From positions 1-54,415 of the forward strand of contig JAIXYN010000043.1 in NCBI GenBank assembly GCA_027490195.1: a DNA stretch of 54,415 bases, in the 5' to 3' direction. This document shows positions 1 to 9,207 of the stretch, piece after piece. The number at the start of each line of letters is the position of its first letter. The stretch's first letter is position 1. Source of the DNA: Verrucomicrobiaceae bacterium. Lineage in GTDB: Bacteria > Verrucomicrobiota > Verrucomicrobiia > Verrucomicrobiales > Verrucomicrobiaceae. Below the pieces are notes generated by a model. The model was given only the letters and a program-made list of their open reading frames with translations, had not been told where the DNA came from and ran no database searches. The translations under genes were made by a program, and so were the position numbers.

Positions 1-101
1 GAGCATGCAGGCGACAGCTGCCCTGCGAAGAATGCGCCGCAGACACAGAATCCTAACTGCCTGCTTCGCCCAAGCCGAACTTTGGCCTTAACGTCAGTCT
101 A

Positions 102-1112
102 TTATACAAGTCTCAATAGTGCATCGACATAGCCATAGATTGCCGATTCAAATGGACCACCCTTGTCTTGTTGACGCACGATGATTCCACCATCCTTCGT
201 GATCACGGTGACATCCACACTCAACGGATTTGCACTGCCCAACGGGAAGTGAGGAACGAAGCCTGGTATCGGCGATTGCTTCAACCAATTAATAAGTTTC
301 GGAGCGCCAGGCCATAATGGCAAATCCAGTTGTTTAGTCGTTGCAACGTGATCCTCGAACCCACAGCCACGCAACAGAAGTATCACTTGGGTTCTACCCG
401 TGATATAGTTGGTACTGTAAGGGTAGCAACGTTCGACGTGCCAGAGGTAGGACTTGATGGGAACTGGGCGAACCGGCACTGCCTTTGCCCTGTGATTCAC
501 AAAGTTCAACCAATGACGCGCTTTGCGCACGTTGTAGTCACCTTCATGGTTCGGACGATCTGGTGGATCAAGCACAGGTTCCCAAGGGTGACTAGGCGTG
601 AGACAAATGTCGAGCTTACCAAAATTAGACCTATGTCCACTGACCACTTGGAGATCTTCAATAGCAACATCGGGAGGGCTTTTACACGAACCAAGCCACC
701 ATTCGAATCGATGGCGCACAGGTTTACGAACTTCGTTGATCTTGAAGCTCAACCAGAAACTATTTTGATCGCTTTTCACCTCAATGACCGTGGCTCGTGT
801 AGTGCACCACTTCGCGAGAGCTTCGTTTAGCCGTTTAACGTAGCCGGCGAAATCCTTGGCGCTGCCGCCTGGAATAATTTGTTTTCTAATTAGAGGTTGG
901 CGGGTTCGAAACGCTCTCATCAATGCATGAAGAACCTTAAGTTGAAAGGTCAACGCATCGCTCCCATCCGAAGACTTCTGCGCTGTCATCCAGTTTGAAA
1001 ACTCTCTTGCGGTGACCAAGCAATCGGTGATTTCATGATGTGAAATTAATGGGTGATCAGATGGAGGCATAGGTGGTATTCGCATTATGGGCGATGCAAG
1101 GCACACTGTCAC
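102..1112 (-). CDS. Orphan protein, C-terminus possibly a truncated Nudix-like domain
   Basis: I do not recognise the family. The frame opens at a GTG; in-frame ATGs at about 1085 and 1070 are at least as likely as the start, and no clear Shine-Dalgarno precedes any of them. The N-terminal half is mixed helical and charged. The last ~40 residues (SVDVTVITKDGGIIVRQQD) resemble the first strands of a Nudix fold, but the protein stops before any Nudix box, so a 3' truncation is possible. The gene is visibly lower in GC than the 2-13 kb genes, which suggests recent acquisition. It stands alone on the minus strand at the window edge. Being a gene is fairly sure; the Nudix resemblance is weak. Confidence 0.55.
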   Translation of the reverse strand: MTVCLASPIMRIPPMPPSDHPLISHHEITDCLVTAREFSNWMTAQKSSDGSDALTFQLKVLHALMRAFRTRQPLIRKQIIPGGSAKDFAGYVKRLNEALAKWCTTRATVIEVKSDQNSFWLSFKINEVRKPVRHRFEWWLGSCKSPPDVAIEDLQVVSGHRSNFGKLDICLTPSHPWEPVLDPPDRPNHEGDYNVRKARHWLNFVNHRAKAVPVRPVPIKSYLWHVERCYPYSTNYITGRTQVILLLRGCGFEDHVATTKQLDLPLWPGAPKLINWLKQSPIPGFVPHFPLGSANPLSVDVTVITKDGGIIVRQQDKGGPFESAIYGYVDALLRLV

Positions 1113-1317
1113 GCATAAAATTCAAGCTTGGTCAAGCGTTAAAAAGTTGCACCGCAATCACATTTTTCTGATGCATTGTGAGAACGGAATTCGGAGTCGC
1201 TCGTGCAATCGCCAGCTTGTTGATGTTACCGCCAGCACTGGAATGCTGGTGTCGTCATGATGCAGGGCGTTTTACTCGTTTCTGTCCAATGCTGCTGCTC
1301 CGGCAAATCCTGAGCAC

Positions 1318-1752
1318 ATGCGGAAGCCAGTCGAAGAAACACCCGGCATATACTCCAGCCCTGTGGTAACCGGTCATCAGGATGGAAGCACAGTCACCAC
1401 CGGCACCCACAACGATATGACCGCAACCTTGACTGCAAATGCCATTGAAAAGCAACACTTCGCAGCTCTCCCTGAAAGCATGCAGATCGCCCAACGGGCA
1501 ATCCAGCTGCCTGAAGTACAGAAACTGATTAAGCAACTTTCGATTTATAACCTTGGAGTATGCATGCCCCACATGCATCCCCGTGAAGGAGTCTTTGTAG
1601 AACTACCAACCACAATGGTTGCCCTCGAAAGGTCCACGGAATTTATTCCTTCAAAAGACGCTGATCCACGGAAGACTATTCCCGTAGCGTGGCGCTGGTC
1701 GAACGACAGCGTAATTATATCCGACTGCTGTGGATCAAACTGCGGCGTCTAA
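1318..1752 (+). CDS. Orphan protein with Cys/His-rich C-terminal half
   Basis: Not recognised. The predicted 144-residue soluble protein has no signal peptide. From about residue 75 it carries CMPHMHPREG, and it ends in SDCCGSNCGV, so clustered Cys and His could bind metal; this is an inference from composition. The first ~35 residues are low-complexity (Thr, Gly, Ser), and a start at the internal ATG at 1417/1418 (MTATLTANAIEK) is possible. Base composition is like the lower-GC gene at 102-1112. A tiny basic frame follows 49 bases downstream on the same strand. Confidence 0.5.
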   Translation: MRKPVEETPGIYSSPVVTGHQDGSTVTTGTHNDMTATLTANAIEKQHFAALPESMQIAQRAIQLPEVQKLIKQLSIYNLGVCMPHMHPREGVFVELPTTMVALERSTEFIPSKDADPRKTIPVAWRWSNDSVIISDCCGSNCGV

Positions 1753-1801
1753 TCAAATCCCCCCAAAAAAGTAGCTAATAAACACATAACCATACAAAAC
1801 A

Positions 1802-1957
1802 ATGAGTGATAAGAAGCCACTATCAACCAAGCAGCACAACATTGGACAGAGGCGTGACCGCTCGCTAAGCGAGCATGCCTTTTCTTTGCCTGGCTCGAAC
1901 TTCAACAAGAGTCGCAGCGCCGGAGAAAAGAACCGGAGAAATCAAAAGAAAAAATAG
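1802..1957 (+). CDS. Small basic protein, 51 residues
   Basis: ATG AGT GAT AAG AAG runs to a TAG at 1955. The product starts MSDKKPLSTKQHN and ends in a Lys/Arg/Asn-rich tail (NRRNQKKK). It is strongly basic with no hydrophobic stretch, so a nucleic-acid-binding role is conceivable but unproven. It follows the gene ending at 1752 on the same strand and may be co-transcribed. An inverted repeat (GCTCGC-TAA-GCGAGC, 1860-1874) lies inside the frame. No good Shine-Dalgarno is visible. It is too short to be certain. Confidence 0.35.
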   Translation: MSDKKPLSTKQHNIGQRRDRSLSEHAFSLPGSNFNKSRSAGEKNRRNQKKK

Positions 1958-2423
1958 ACGTCCACAACTCTAATTAGGCGCTGCTGGCAACGACTTGTAG
2001 AAAATTTGTCGTGTCAGCAGCGCTCCCACCAGAAGATTCTACAACGACCTGTGCATCGCATTCATTCAGTTATCAACAGCACTCCTAGCTCTCGTTGTCC
2101 GCCCCTTAGCTGAGTGCTATAAAAGACCCTCCATTTTGCTCCCGACAGCTCTCTCCGGCTGGAATCCATTGCTACTGCACACTGAAAAGTGGTCTTTGTC
2201 TTCGACGGTTTTCTGGCCGAAATTGTCGGGGGCGGTGATGGACGCCAGAGGTCACCTTGTAGGACTCCCCGATGACTTCTTTTGGCTCGTTTACGTCGGC
2301 TTTCATGGTTTAGGCGAATGATGTCATGAAAACCATTCCTGCCGATATTGTCTACCGCACTGTGGGCAACCGGAAGTCGTTGCCGAATGCCTGACCTCCC
2401 AATCTCGAAATCGGTGCCGCGCC
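1958..2423. other. Intergenic, no supported gene
   Basis: A minus-strand open frame covers most of this stretch (about 2062-2427), but its composition is Arg/Ser/His-rich with no recognisable domain or credible start, and it runs into the end of the esterase gene. I treat the stretch as non-coding. It separates lower-GC DNA on the left from the GC-rich genes on the right. Confidence 0.4.
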
Positions 2424-3644
2424 TCACTTAGCTACATTCAAAATCATGAGCACCTGCGGAATGATCTTCGCGGCGAAGAGGGCATGCCCACGGTCATTCG
2501 GATGCAGGCCGCCCAGCACGCCGTTCTTCACCGCGAGCGACCTAGCGACGGTGGGGCCGAGGTCGATGAGGGAGAGTTTTTTGTCTGAGGGGTGGGTTTG
2601 CTGATGGGTGGCGACGGCTTGCTTCAGCTCTTTGGCGTAGTACTGGCCGAAGGGGATGAGGAGGATGATGTGGGCGTCGGGGGCGCTGCGGCGGAGGGCG
2701 GCGAGGCTTTGGATGATGCTGGCCTGGGTGTCGCTGGGGTTGGACTTGTGGAGGGCGTCGTTGGTGCCGTAATTGATGAGGATGAGGGCAGGCTCGTGGC
2801 CGGGCTGGCCATTGGCGCTGAGGTGGCCCTGGGGATCGAGCAGGGAGTGGTTGTTGCCGTCGATCTTGTTCCAGCGGCTGGCGGCGTCGTTGTACTGTCC
2901 GCCGGTGCCGTTGGTGGAATTTGTGATGACGTAGTAGCCGGGGACATCGCCGGGTGGATTGTCGCCGGGATTGATCCAGCCGCTCCAGCCGCAGGCGTTG
3001 ATGCAGTATTCGTAGCCCTGGGTTTGCAGGGCCTGGCCGATGAGCTGGGAGTACGGTGAAAGCTCGGTGGCGCCGATGCCTTCGGTGATGCTGTCGCCAA
3101 TGATCATGGCCCATTTGGTGCCGGGTGGATTGGGCACGGGGCGGCTCGCGGCATCGAGCTGCAGGCCGGTGACGCGGAGCACATTGAGGCCGCTTTTTCC
3201 GGCGCTGCCCCAGCGCTCTTTTTGCTGCGATGACTGGAGGACGACACAGAGCTCATGCGGCCCTGCGCCTTGGAGGTCTTCGATGACGATTTCATTGGCG
3301 CAGGGGATCTTGGATTTCCACACGCCGTCGATGCAGTAGGCGATCTGCGGTCCTTTGAAGAGGAGCGGAAAGCTGGAGGTATCGAGCAGGAGCTTGGCGG
3401 TGGGTTTGGGATTCGTGGTCTCCCACGTGACGCGGAAGTAGGCGCCGGCGTTCCATGTCTGGCGGAAGAGCTTGCCGCTGCGGCCGGAGTCACCGGTCCA
3501 GTTGCCGGGGGAGAAAAGCAGGGCGGGGGAATCGACGGCGAGCGTGATCTGGTCAGCCGCGTGCAGGTCGGTTAGAGGCAAGAGGAGCAGGGCGGCGGCG
3601 GCTGTGAGGATCAAGACGGCGGCGAGCGTGAGGAAGGGCTTCAT
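2424..3644 (-). CDS. Secreted SGNH/GDSL-family esterase
   Basis: The 406-residue protein begins with a signal peptide or membrane anchor (MKPFLTLAAV, then a long Ala/Leu stretch to about residue 30). A beta-rich accessory region (~35-165) precedes the SGNH hydrolase domain (~178-405). Block I is IIGDSITEG with nucleophile Ser185. Block III is INYGTNDAL (oxyanion Asn). Block V is GGLHPNDRGH, supplying the catalytic Asp and His. An N-terminal beta domain before an SGNH domain is the layout of CE2-like acetyl-xylan and other carbohydrate esterases, so deacetylation of a polysaccharide outside the cytoplasm is likely; the substrate is not readable. The gene is monocistronic with non-coding DNA on both sides. 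Confidence 0.85.
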   Translation of the reverse strand: MKPFLTLAAVLILTAAAALLLLPLTDLHAADQITLAVDSPALLFSPGNWTGDSGRSGKLFRQTWNAGAYFRVTWETTNPKPTAKLLLDTSSFPLLFKGPQIAYCIDGVWKSKIPCANEIVIEDLQGAGPHELCVVLQSSQQKERWGSAGKSGLNVLRVTGLQLDAASRPVPNPPGTKWAMIIGDSITEGIGATELSPYSQLIGQALQTQGYEYCINACGWSGWINPGDNPPGDVPGYYVITNSTNGTGGQYNDAASRWNKIDGNNHSLLDPQGHLSANGQPGHEPALILINYGTNDALHKSNPSDTQASIIQSLAALRRSAPDAHIILLIPFGQYYAKELKQAVATHQQTHPSDKKLSLIDLGPTVARSLAVKNGVLGGLHPNDRGHALFAAKIIPQVLMILNVAK

Positions 3645-3819
3645 GGAATGGGGGGATTACGCAGCGCGGGGGTGTTTGCATGCGGGCTTTTGCGAGCGGA
3701 GAAAGAATGGTTTTTGCCGCCCGATGCAATGACGGGGGTGAAGGACGATGGGTGAGGAGTGTTGATCGTGAGTTTTGGAGCATGTGGCGCGCTTTGTGTG
3801 TGGCGGCGTTGGGCTGCAG

Positions 3820-4516
3820 CGCATCACCCACTTTCAGAAGAAACCCGTCTGGAACTGACTGGGTGCGGGGCTTTCGTTTATCGGTCACGGCAAGGACGGC
3901 GGACCTTTTTGAGCGCCTGCGATGGGATAGACCCGAAATCACGGACCCGCACAGCGGTTCCCTACCAGCCTCTCAGCACGCGCTACTCTGGGTGGTAGGG
4001 ATGCGCTGTGCGCGTCCTTGGAATCCTTCGTCCCAGCGTGGGCTGCGGACTCGGCGTTCTCCCCCTTTTCAAACGCCTCCGACTTCTGCTGTCGAAGGCC
4101 TCAAGGACGGCGGACGTTTTTGAGCGCCTGCGACGCGACAGACCCGAAATTACGGACCCGCGCAGCGGTTCCCTACCAGCGCTGCGGTACGCGCTACTCT
4201 GGATGGTAGGGATGCGCTGTGCGCGTCCCTGGAATCCTTCGTCCCAGCGCGGGCTGCGGACTCATCGCATCCCCCCTTTTCAAACGCTTCTGACTTCTGC
4301 TGTCGAAGGTGCCAAGGACGGCGGACCTTTTGGATAGCCTGCGCTGCGACAGACCCGATATCACGGACCCGCACAGCGGTTCCCTACCAGCCTCTCAGCA
4401 CGCGCTGCTCTGGGTGGTAGGGATGCGCTGTGCGCGTCCCTAGAATCCTTCGTCCCAGCGTGGGCTGCTGACTCAGCGTTCTCCCCCTTTTTAAACGCCT
4501 TCGACTTCTGCTGTCG
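3820..4516 (+). repeat. REP-like repeat family A, three tandem 211-bp units
   Basis: The motif CAAGGACGGCGGAC recurs at 3891, 4102 and 4313, an exact 211-bp period. Each unit holds an inverted pair of ~24-nt arms, for example 3943-3966 (GGACCCGCACAGCGGTTCCC...) and 3994-4017 (GGTAGGGATGCGCTGTGCGC...), about 27 nt apart, so each unit can fold into a long hairpin. The outer edge (3820-3890) is CATCACCCACTTTC followed by a GAAACC stretch. The third unit decays near 4516. Inverted copies lie at 8113-8545 and 38392-38549. Short open frames across this block are repeat artefacts. Confidence 0.85.
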
Positions 4517-4604
4517 TGCGGTACGTCTGCGAGTTACGGAGGGCAAATCGAGAAGGAGGCGCTGTGGACGGGAGGGTGTCGTCGTGTAAGCGGAGCGGCA
4601 GGAT

Positions 4605-4642
4605 CGAGGACGAGTAGGAGTAGGAGTAGGAGTAGGAGGACG
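4605..4642. repeat. Low-complexity GGAGTA hexamer repeat
   Basis: About four GGAGTA hexamers are flanked by GAGGAC/GGACGAG. Similar GAG-GAC/GAG-TAG purine runs occur in the complement of 25148-25183 and near 21664. Non-coding. Confidence 0.7.
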
Positions 4643-4679
4643 AGAATGGAGTGCGCGTGAGAGCTCCATCTCCGCGCGC

Positions 4680-7172
4680 TCACCCGCGTGGGGTGGCGAC
4701 CATGGGGGGAATGGTCTTTTTCAGTTGGGCGACTCTGTCATGCGCGGCGGTGAGCTGGGAGCTGTCCAACTCCAGATCCAGTTTTTGAATGAGGGCCTTG
4801 GCTTCGCTGTGCCACTGGGTGGCGGCGAGGGTGAACCAGGCGTAGGCTTCCACTTTGTCCATGGGCCGCCAGAGGCCTTGCTGATAGACGATGCCAAGCT
4901 GGTACTGCGCCATGTCGTGGCCCTGGTCGGCGGCTTTTTGAAACCACTGCATGGCTGCCTGGGTGTCTTTGGGCACGCCATGGCCCTCCTTGCACGCGAG
5001 GCCCATCGCGACCTGGGACTCGGGCTCTCCCTGGTCGGCGGCTTTGCGTATCCAGCGGAATGCTTCGACTTCATCCTTGGGAACGCCGATGCCCTTGGAG
5101 CAGAAGACGCCCATGAGCGCCTGCGCCCGCCGGTCTCCTTTCTCAACGGCCAATCCTGCCAGGCGCAGGGCTTCGACTTCGTTCTTGGGGACGCCGGTGC
5201 CATTGAGGTAGCAGATGGCGAGCTTGACCTGGGCTCCGGTGTGGTTCAGCTCGGCGGCTCTGGAGATCCAGCGTATGGCTGTGGCTTCGTCCTTGGGGTG
5301 GCTATTGATGCCGGTGAGAAGGATGTTGCCAAACTCGAGCTGCGCTCCGGGATGGCCCTGCTCGGCGGCTTTGTGAAACAGGCGCGCGGCTTCGGCGGAG
5401 TCAAAGGGGACGCCGATGACATCCAGATGGCAGCAGCCGAGGTGGAACTGCGCCTGTGCGTCTCCGAGGTCGGCGGCTTTGCGGTAATGGCGCACGGCTT
5501 CGTCAATGTTCTTCGGGAGGCCGTTGCCGGTGAAGCAGCAGTCGCCGAGGCAACTGAGGGCGATGGGATGATTCTGCTCGGCGGCTTTGCGGTACCAGCG
5601 TATGGCTTCGGCGGTATTCTGAGCGGTGCCGGTGCCACGGAAGGTGCAGTCGCCGAGCTTGTACTGGCCTTCCGCATTGCCCGCTTCTGCGGATTTGCGA
5701 AAGAGGCGCAGGGCTTCGGAGAGATCCTTGGGGACGCCGATTCCGTAGCTGTAGCAGAAGCCGAGGCGTGCCTCTGCCTCGGCGCTGCCCTGCGCGATGG
5801 CTTTGCGATACCAGCTCACCGCTTGTTCGGGGTCCTCATTCATGCCAAAGCCGAACTGGCAGGCGAGGCCAAAGCGGGTCTGTGCTTCGGGGTGACCCTG
5901 TTCGGCGGCTTTGCGCAGCCAGAGCGCGCCCTTGGCGTCGTCCTGGCGGATGCCGAGGCCGTCTTGAAAGGCGATGCCGAGTTCATACTGCGACGGCGCG
6001 TCGTTTTGCTCGGCGGCTTTGAGGAACCACTTGGCGGCTTCGATGTCATTCTGCGGCACGCCATCGCCGGTGCTGTAATGTTTGCCGAGGCAGTACTGGG
6101 CCTGCGCCATGCCCTGCGCGGCGGCTTTGCGAAACCAGGCCACGGCCTCGGTGGAGCTTTTTTCCACGCCTTCGCCGCTGAGGTAGCAGAGGCCCATCTC
6201 ATACTCGGCATCGGCGAGGCCCTGGCTGGCGGCCTGGCGCATCCAGCGGATGCCTTCGGCGAAGTCCTTCACCACGCCCACGCCGCGAAGGTAGAACTCA
6301 CCGAGGTCAAACTGCGCGCCTGCAAAGCCCTGCGCGGCAGCTTTGCGCACCCAGGTGAGCGCGGCGATCTCGTCCTTCGGTACGCCGTTTCCCTCAAAGT
6401 AGGCAGCGCCAAGATGGTATTGCGCTTCGCCATCGCCCTTGTCGGCGGCGAGGCGGAGCCACTTGACGGCTTCGGTAGCGTCCTTGGGGGTGCCTTCGCC
6501 GTTGAGCAAACGCAGGCCCAGCAGTCGCTGCGCGGGTGCATCGCCCTGCTCGGCGAGTGCGCGGAGGGCTGGCAGCGGGACGGCGGGCGTGAGTGTGGCG
6601 GGGGCGGTGGTCGGCGGGGCAGGGGGGCTGTCTGCGGCTGCGGTGGTGGCTGCCGCTGCGGGGGCCTTCGCTTGGCGCTGGAGGTAAAAGGCCAGCATGA
6701 CCACGGCGACGACTGCTGAGAGACCGGTGAGGACGAGTGTGAGGGTGCTGGCGGGCTTCTTCGGGCGCGGCTGGGGCTGCTCTGGCTGGGAGACGATGCG
6801 TGGCTGTGCTGCGCGTGGCTGCGCGGCTGAAGGCGCAAGCGGCTGAGAGAAGGCAGGTGTCTGCTGCGCTGGCTGCGAGCCCACGGGGCGCTTGGGCGCG
6901 GGCAGGGGCAGGGAGGAAGGCGAATGCCGCGCGTGCCTGCTGGCTGCCTGGGCCTTCTGGTATGGGAAGGCTCCGTCCGGCACGGCCTGCAGTATGGCAT
7001 GCGCGGCCTGGATCTCGGCGTTTTTGGCGTTGGCCTTGGCGATGAGCTCGGGCTGGCCCTCAAAGCGGCCAACGCACCAGGTGAGGAGGGCATCCTGGTA
7101 GGCGGTGGTGAGCTGCGCCCGGGTGATGGGGGCAGTGAGATCGAGTATGCTCAGGGCTTCGGTAGTCGTCAT
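4680..7172 (-). CDS. Membrane-anchored protein with 16 Sel1 repeats
   Basis: 830 residues. The first ~65 are helical (MTTTEALSILDL, then AYQDALL) and resemble the start of a J domain, but the HPD tripeptide is absent. A Pro/Ala/Gln linker follows, then one transmembrane segment (~143-165, LTLVLTGLSAVVAVVMLAFY). From about residue 205 come 16 Sel1-like repeats of ~36 residues, each with the AQxxLGxxYxxGxGVxKD pattern and then A..W..KAA.QG. The topology suggests a cytoplasmic N-terminus and a periplasmic solenoid. Sel1 proteins are adaptor scaffolds for protein complexes; the partner here is unknown. Repeat family A lies on both sides in opposite orientation. Confidence 0.85.
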   Translation of the reverse strand: MTTTEALSILDLTAPITRAQLTTAYQDALLTWCVGRFEGQPELIAKANAKNAEIQAAHAILQAVPDGAFPYQKAQAASRHARHSPSSLPLPAPKRPVGSQPAQQTPAFSQPLAPSAAQPRAAQPRIVSQPEQPQPRPKKPASTLTLVLTGLSAVVAVVMLAFYLQRQAKAPAAAATTAAADSPPAPPTTAPATLTPAVPLPALRALAEQGDAPAQRLLGLRLLNGEGTPKDATEAVKWLRLAADKGDGEAQYHLGAAYFEGNGVPKDEIAALTWVRKAAAQGFAGAQFDLGEFYLRGVGVVKDFAEGIRWMRQAASQGLADAEYEMGLCYLSGEGVEKSSTEAVAWFRKAAAQGMAQAQYCLGKHYSTGDGVPQNDIEAAKWFLKAAEQNDAPSQYELGIAFQDGLGIRQDDAKGALWLRKAAEQGHPEAQTRFGLACQFGFGMNEDPEQAVSWYRKAIAQGSAEAEARLGFCYSYGIGVPKDLSEALRLFRKSAEAGNAEGQYKLGDCTFRGTGTAQNTAEAIRWYRKAAEQNHPIALSCLGDCCFTGNGLPKNIDEAVRHYRKAADLGDAQAQFHLGCCHLDVIGVPFDSAEAARLFHKAAEQGHPGAQLEFGNILLTGINSHPKDEATAIRWISRAAELNHTGAQVKLAICYLNGTGVPKNEVEALRLAGLAVEKGDRRAQALMGVFCSKGIGVPKDEVEAFRWIRKAADQGEPESQVAMGLACKEGHGVPKDTQAAMQWFQKAADQGHDMAQYQLGIVYQQGLWRPMDKVEAYAWFTLAATQWHSEAKALIQKLDLELDSSQLTAAHDRVAQLKKTIPPMVATPRG

Positions 7173-7448
7173 AGGGCCGAGGCCGCGAGAGAAGCGTGGA
7201 AAGGCCGGGTGTCACCCGAGTTTTGGATTAAAGATGATTTGGGGAGAGGTGAAAAGGAGTTAAGTGAAAAGTCAAAAGGTGCGGAGAGGAGGGCGGGCAA
7301 GGTTTCGCCACGCTGCGTGTCACATGGATCACGCATCTCTTCTTGATCTATCCCACGCTGCGCCGCATTCTTGCGCCATGACTTCATGGGTTACTCATTC
7401 TCAGCGCGGGAGGCTTGTACTTTCGATTCAACCGTGGAACCGACTGGC

Positions 7449-8054
7449 ATGAAAGCAGGCGTGCTGGCCGGACTGGTCTGCTGTCTGCTGCTTTCCTGCG
7501 GCCGTGACAAGGCACCGCCCAAAGCGGCGGGAGTGGTGAAGAAATCCGACGTGGTCTGGTGCCAGATCCAAGCGCCCAAGGTCACGGTGCCGAACCAGAA
7601 GGCGGAGGAATGGGCCATCCGCCGCGCCGTGTTTTTGTACCAGACCAAGCCCGAGGGGAAGAAGCGCTGCTTTCTGCGCGCGCAGTCCACCCGTCCTCCG
7701 GAGCCTCTGCACTTTTCCAACGGCTCCCAGATCCCGGACCCTCCGCGCGCACCCGTGATGGAGGAAGTGTTCATTCCCGATGCCCTGTTTGAGGAATTGC
7801 GCGCTGCAGGGCGGAAAGTGGCGAGCGTCTCTGAATGCATCATCAGCCGGAAAGGCGTCAAGGACCGGAAGACTGAAGAGGGCGGATGTGTGGTGCTCAT
7901 CGTGACTGACATCACCTTTGTAAACACCACCGAGGCCCAGGCGACCGGCGGCTGGTGGCGGAGCCCGGAGCGCGCTGCATCGTACACCTATCAACTCCAA
8001 AAAATCGACGGCGTCTGGGTGGTGACAGGGGAGAAGATGATGGCTGTTTCTTGA
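7449..8054 (+). CDS. Putative lipoprotein of unknown function
   Basis: I chose the ATG at 7449 because the product then begins MKAGVLAGLVCCLLLSCGRD, a lipoprotein signal peptide with lipobox LLSC and the lipidated Cys at residue 17; the longer frame from 7371 adds residues unlike a signal. The mature ~185-residue part has no domain I recognise. Its C-terminus (YTYQLQKIDGVWVVTGEKM) looks like the last strands of an NTF2-like or DUF4878-type fold, a weak resemblance. Transcription is divergent from the Sel1 gene across a 276-bp gap. Confidence 0.6.
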   Translation: MKAGVLAGLVCCLLLSCGRDKAPPKAAGVVKKSDVVWCQIQAPKVTVPNQKAEEWAIRRAVFLYQTKPEGKKRCFLRAQSTRPPEPLHFSNGSQIPDPPRAPVMEEVFIPDALFEELRAAGRKVASVSECIISRKGVKDRKTEEGGCVVLIVTDITFVNTTEAQATGGWWRSPERAASYTYQLQKIDGVWVVTGEKMMAVS

Positions 8055-8112
8055 GTGGGCTGATGAGACGTTGATCAAGCTATTCATCAGGTGAATCAGC
8101 AGCCCACACTGG

Positions 8113-8545
8113 GAAGAAGGATTCCAGGGGCGCGCACAGCGCATCCCTACCACCCAGAGCCGCGCGTGCCGCAGCGCTGGTAGGGAACCGCTGTGCGGGT
8201 CCGTAATTTCGGGTCTGTCGCAGCGCAGGCGCTCAAAAACGTCCGCCGTCCTTGGCACCTTCGACAGCAGAAGTCAGAGGCGTTTGAAAAGGGGGGATGC
8301 GATGAATCAGCAGCCCACGCTGGGACGAAGGATTCCAGGGACGCGCACAGCGCATCCTTACCATTCAGAGCAACGTGTGCCGCAGGGCTGGTAGGGAACC
8401 GCTGCGCGGGTCCGTGATTTCGGGTCTATCGCATCGCAGGCGCTCAAAAAGGTCCGCCGTCCTTGCCGTGTCCGATAGACGGAATCACAGCACCGGCTCA
8501 GTTCCAGAAAGGTTTCTTTTGAAAGTGGGTGATGCGCGGCAGTAT
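8113..8545 (-). repeat. REP-like repeat family A, ~2 units inverted
   Basis: This is the reverse complement of the 3820-4516 block. It contains about 1.9 units of 211 bp and then the same outer edge, here reading GAAAGTGGGTGATGCGC near 8522-8538. With the 3.8-kb copy it flanks the Sel1 and lipoprotein genes (4680-8054) as ~400-bp inverted repeats facing each other. Confidence 0.85.
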
Positions 8546-8609
8546 CGCAGGTGCTTGCGTGGCGCTTGGGTTTGGCTGAGCATGGAGGAAGCGTCGAACT
8601 CCGGGACTT

Positions 8610-9179
8610 ATGGATTCTGATATCATCACCGCAGGCAGTCAGCAGTATCGCGTGGCGGGATGGCCGCCGCGTGTGGTGGCGCGGGTGCTGGACTTCATTT
8701 TCATCATCGTGGTCGGCAGTCTGGCTGGGGATTATCTGGCGCAGATGCTGGACATGGTCTGGCTACTGGGGGCGCGGTCTGTCTCAGGGAGTTTGGCCGC
8801 TGCGGTTGTGCTGCCGGCGGGTTTCATTTATCTCTTTCTCGGCAGCGGTCTCATGAAGGGGGCCAGCCTGGGCAAGCGTGCCATGGGCCTGAAGGTCATC
8901 GACTCCCGGCACGGCGGGCCTTGCGGTGTGCTGCAGGATCTTCTGCGGCAGCGCTACCTGCTCTATGGGAATCCCGTCTTCATGGCGCTCCTGGCCTACG
9001 ATGCTACAAGGGGCGCTTTAGACAGGCAGGAGACCTACGTCGTCCTCGCCACGCCGCTGACAGCCGCCGAGCGCGAGGTGCCGCCCGAGAAGCCCGCGAA
9101 ACTGGATCTGGCCGGAATGGGCGAGACGCTGAAAAAGCTGCGCGAGGCGCGGGATGAGGCCGGGCCGCGTGAGGGGTAA
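8610..9179 (+). CDS. RDD family membrane protein
   Basis: 189 residues. The N-terminal region PPRVVARVLDFIFIIVV has the Arg...Asp of the RDD family at the edge of the first membrane helix. A second hydrophobic segment is at about 63-80, and the conserved loop GASLGKRAMGLKVID follows. A later helix pair is less clear. The C-terminal ~45 residues are charged and cytoplasmic. RDD proteins are small polytopic membrane proteins, some linked to ion/proton exchange; no substrate can be assigned. A short membrane orphan follows 28 bp downstream and could be co-transcribed. Confidence 0.8.
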   Translation: MDSDIITAGSQQYRVAGWPPRVVARVLDFIFIIVVGSLAGDYLAQMLDMVWLLGARSVSGSLAAAVVLPAGFIYLFLGSGLMKGASLGKRAMGLKVIDSRHGGPCGVLQDLLRQRYLLYGNPVFMALLAYDATRGALDRQETYVVLATPLTAAEREVPPEKPAKLDLAGMGETLKKLREARDEAGPREG

Positions 9180-9207
9180 TGTAAGGGGGGATTGAATCAT
9201 TCGTTCC

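Noticed and set aside
330..830. 166-residue plus-strand frame
   Set aside because: Opposite strand of the 102-1112 gene; Cys/His/Arg-rich with no motif, while the minus-strand frame is twice as long.
898..915. tRNA T-loop-like GGGTTCGAAAC
   Set aside because: No acceptor stem or anticodon arm around it; it lies inside the minus-strand gene.
2062..2427. 121-residue minus-strand frame
   Set aside because: Arg/Ser/His-rich, no domain, no start signal, and it overlaps the esterase gene end.
4725..6719. 664-residue open frame on the plus strand
   Set aside because: Antisense shadow of the Sel1 gene; its Gly/Val/Ala repeat pattern only mirrors the Sel1 repeats and it has no start context or known domain.
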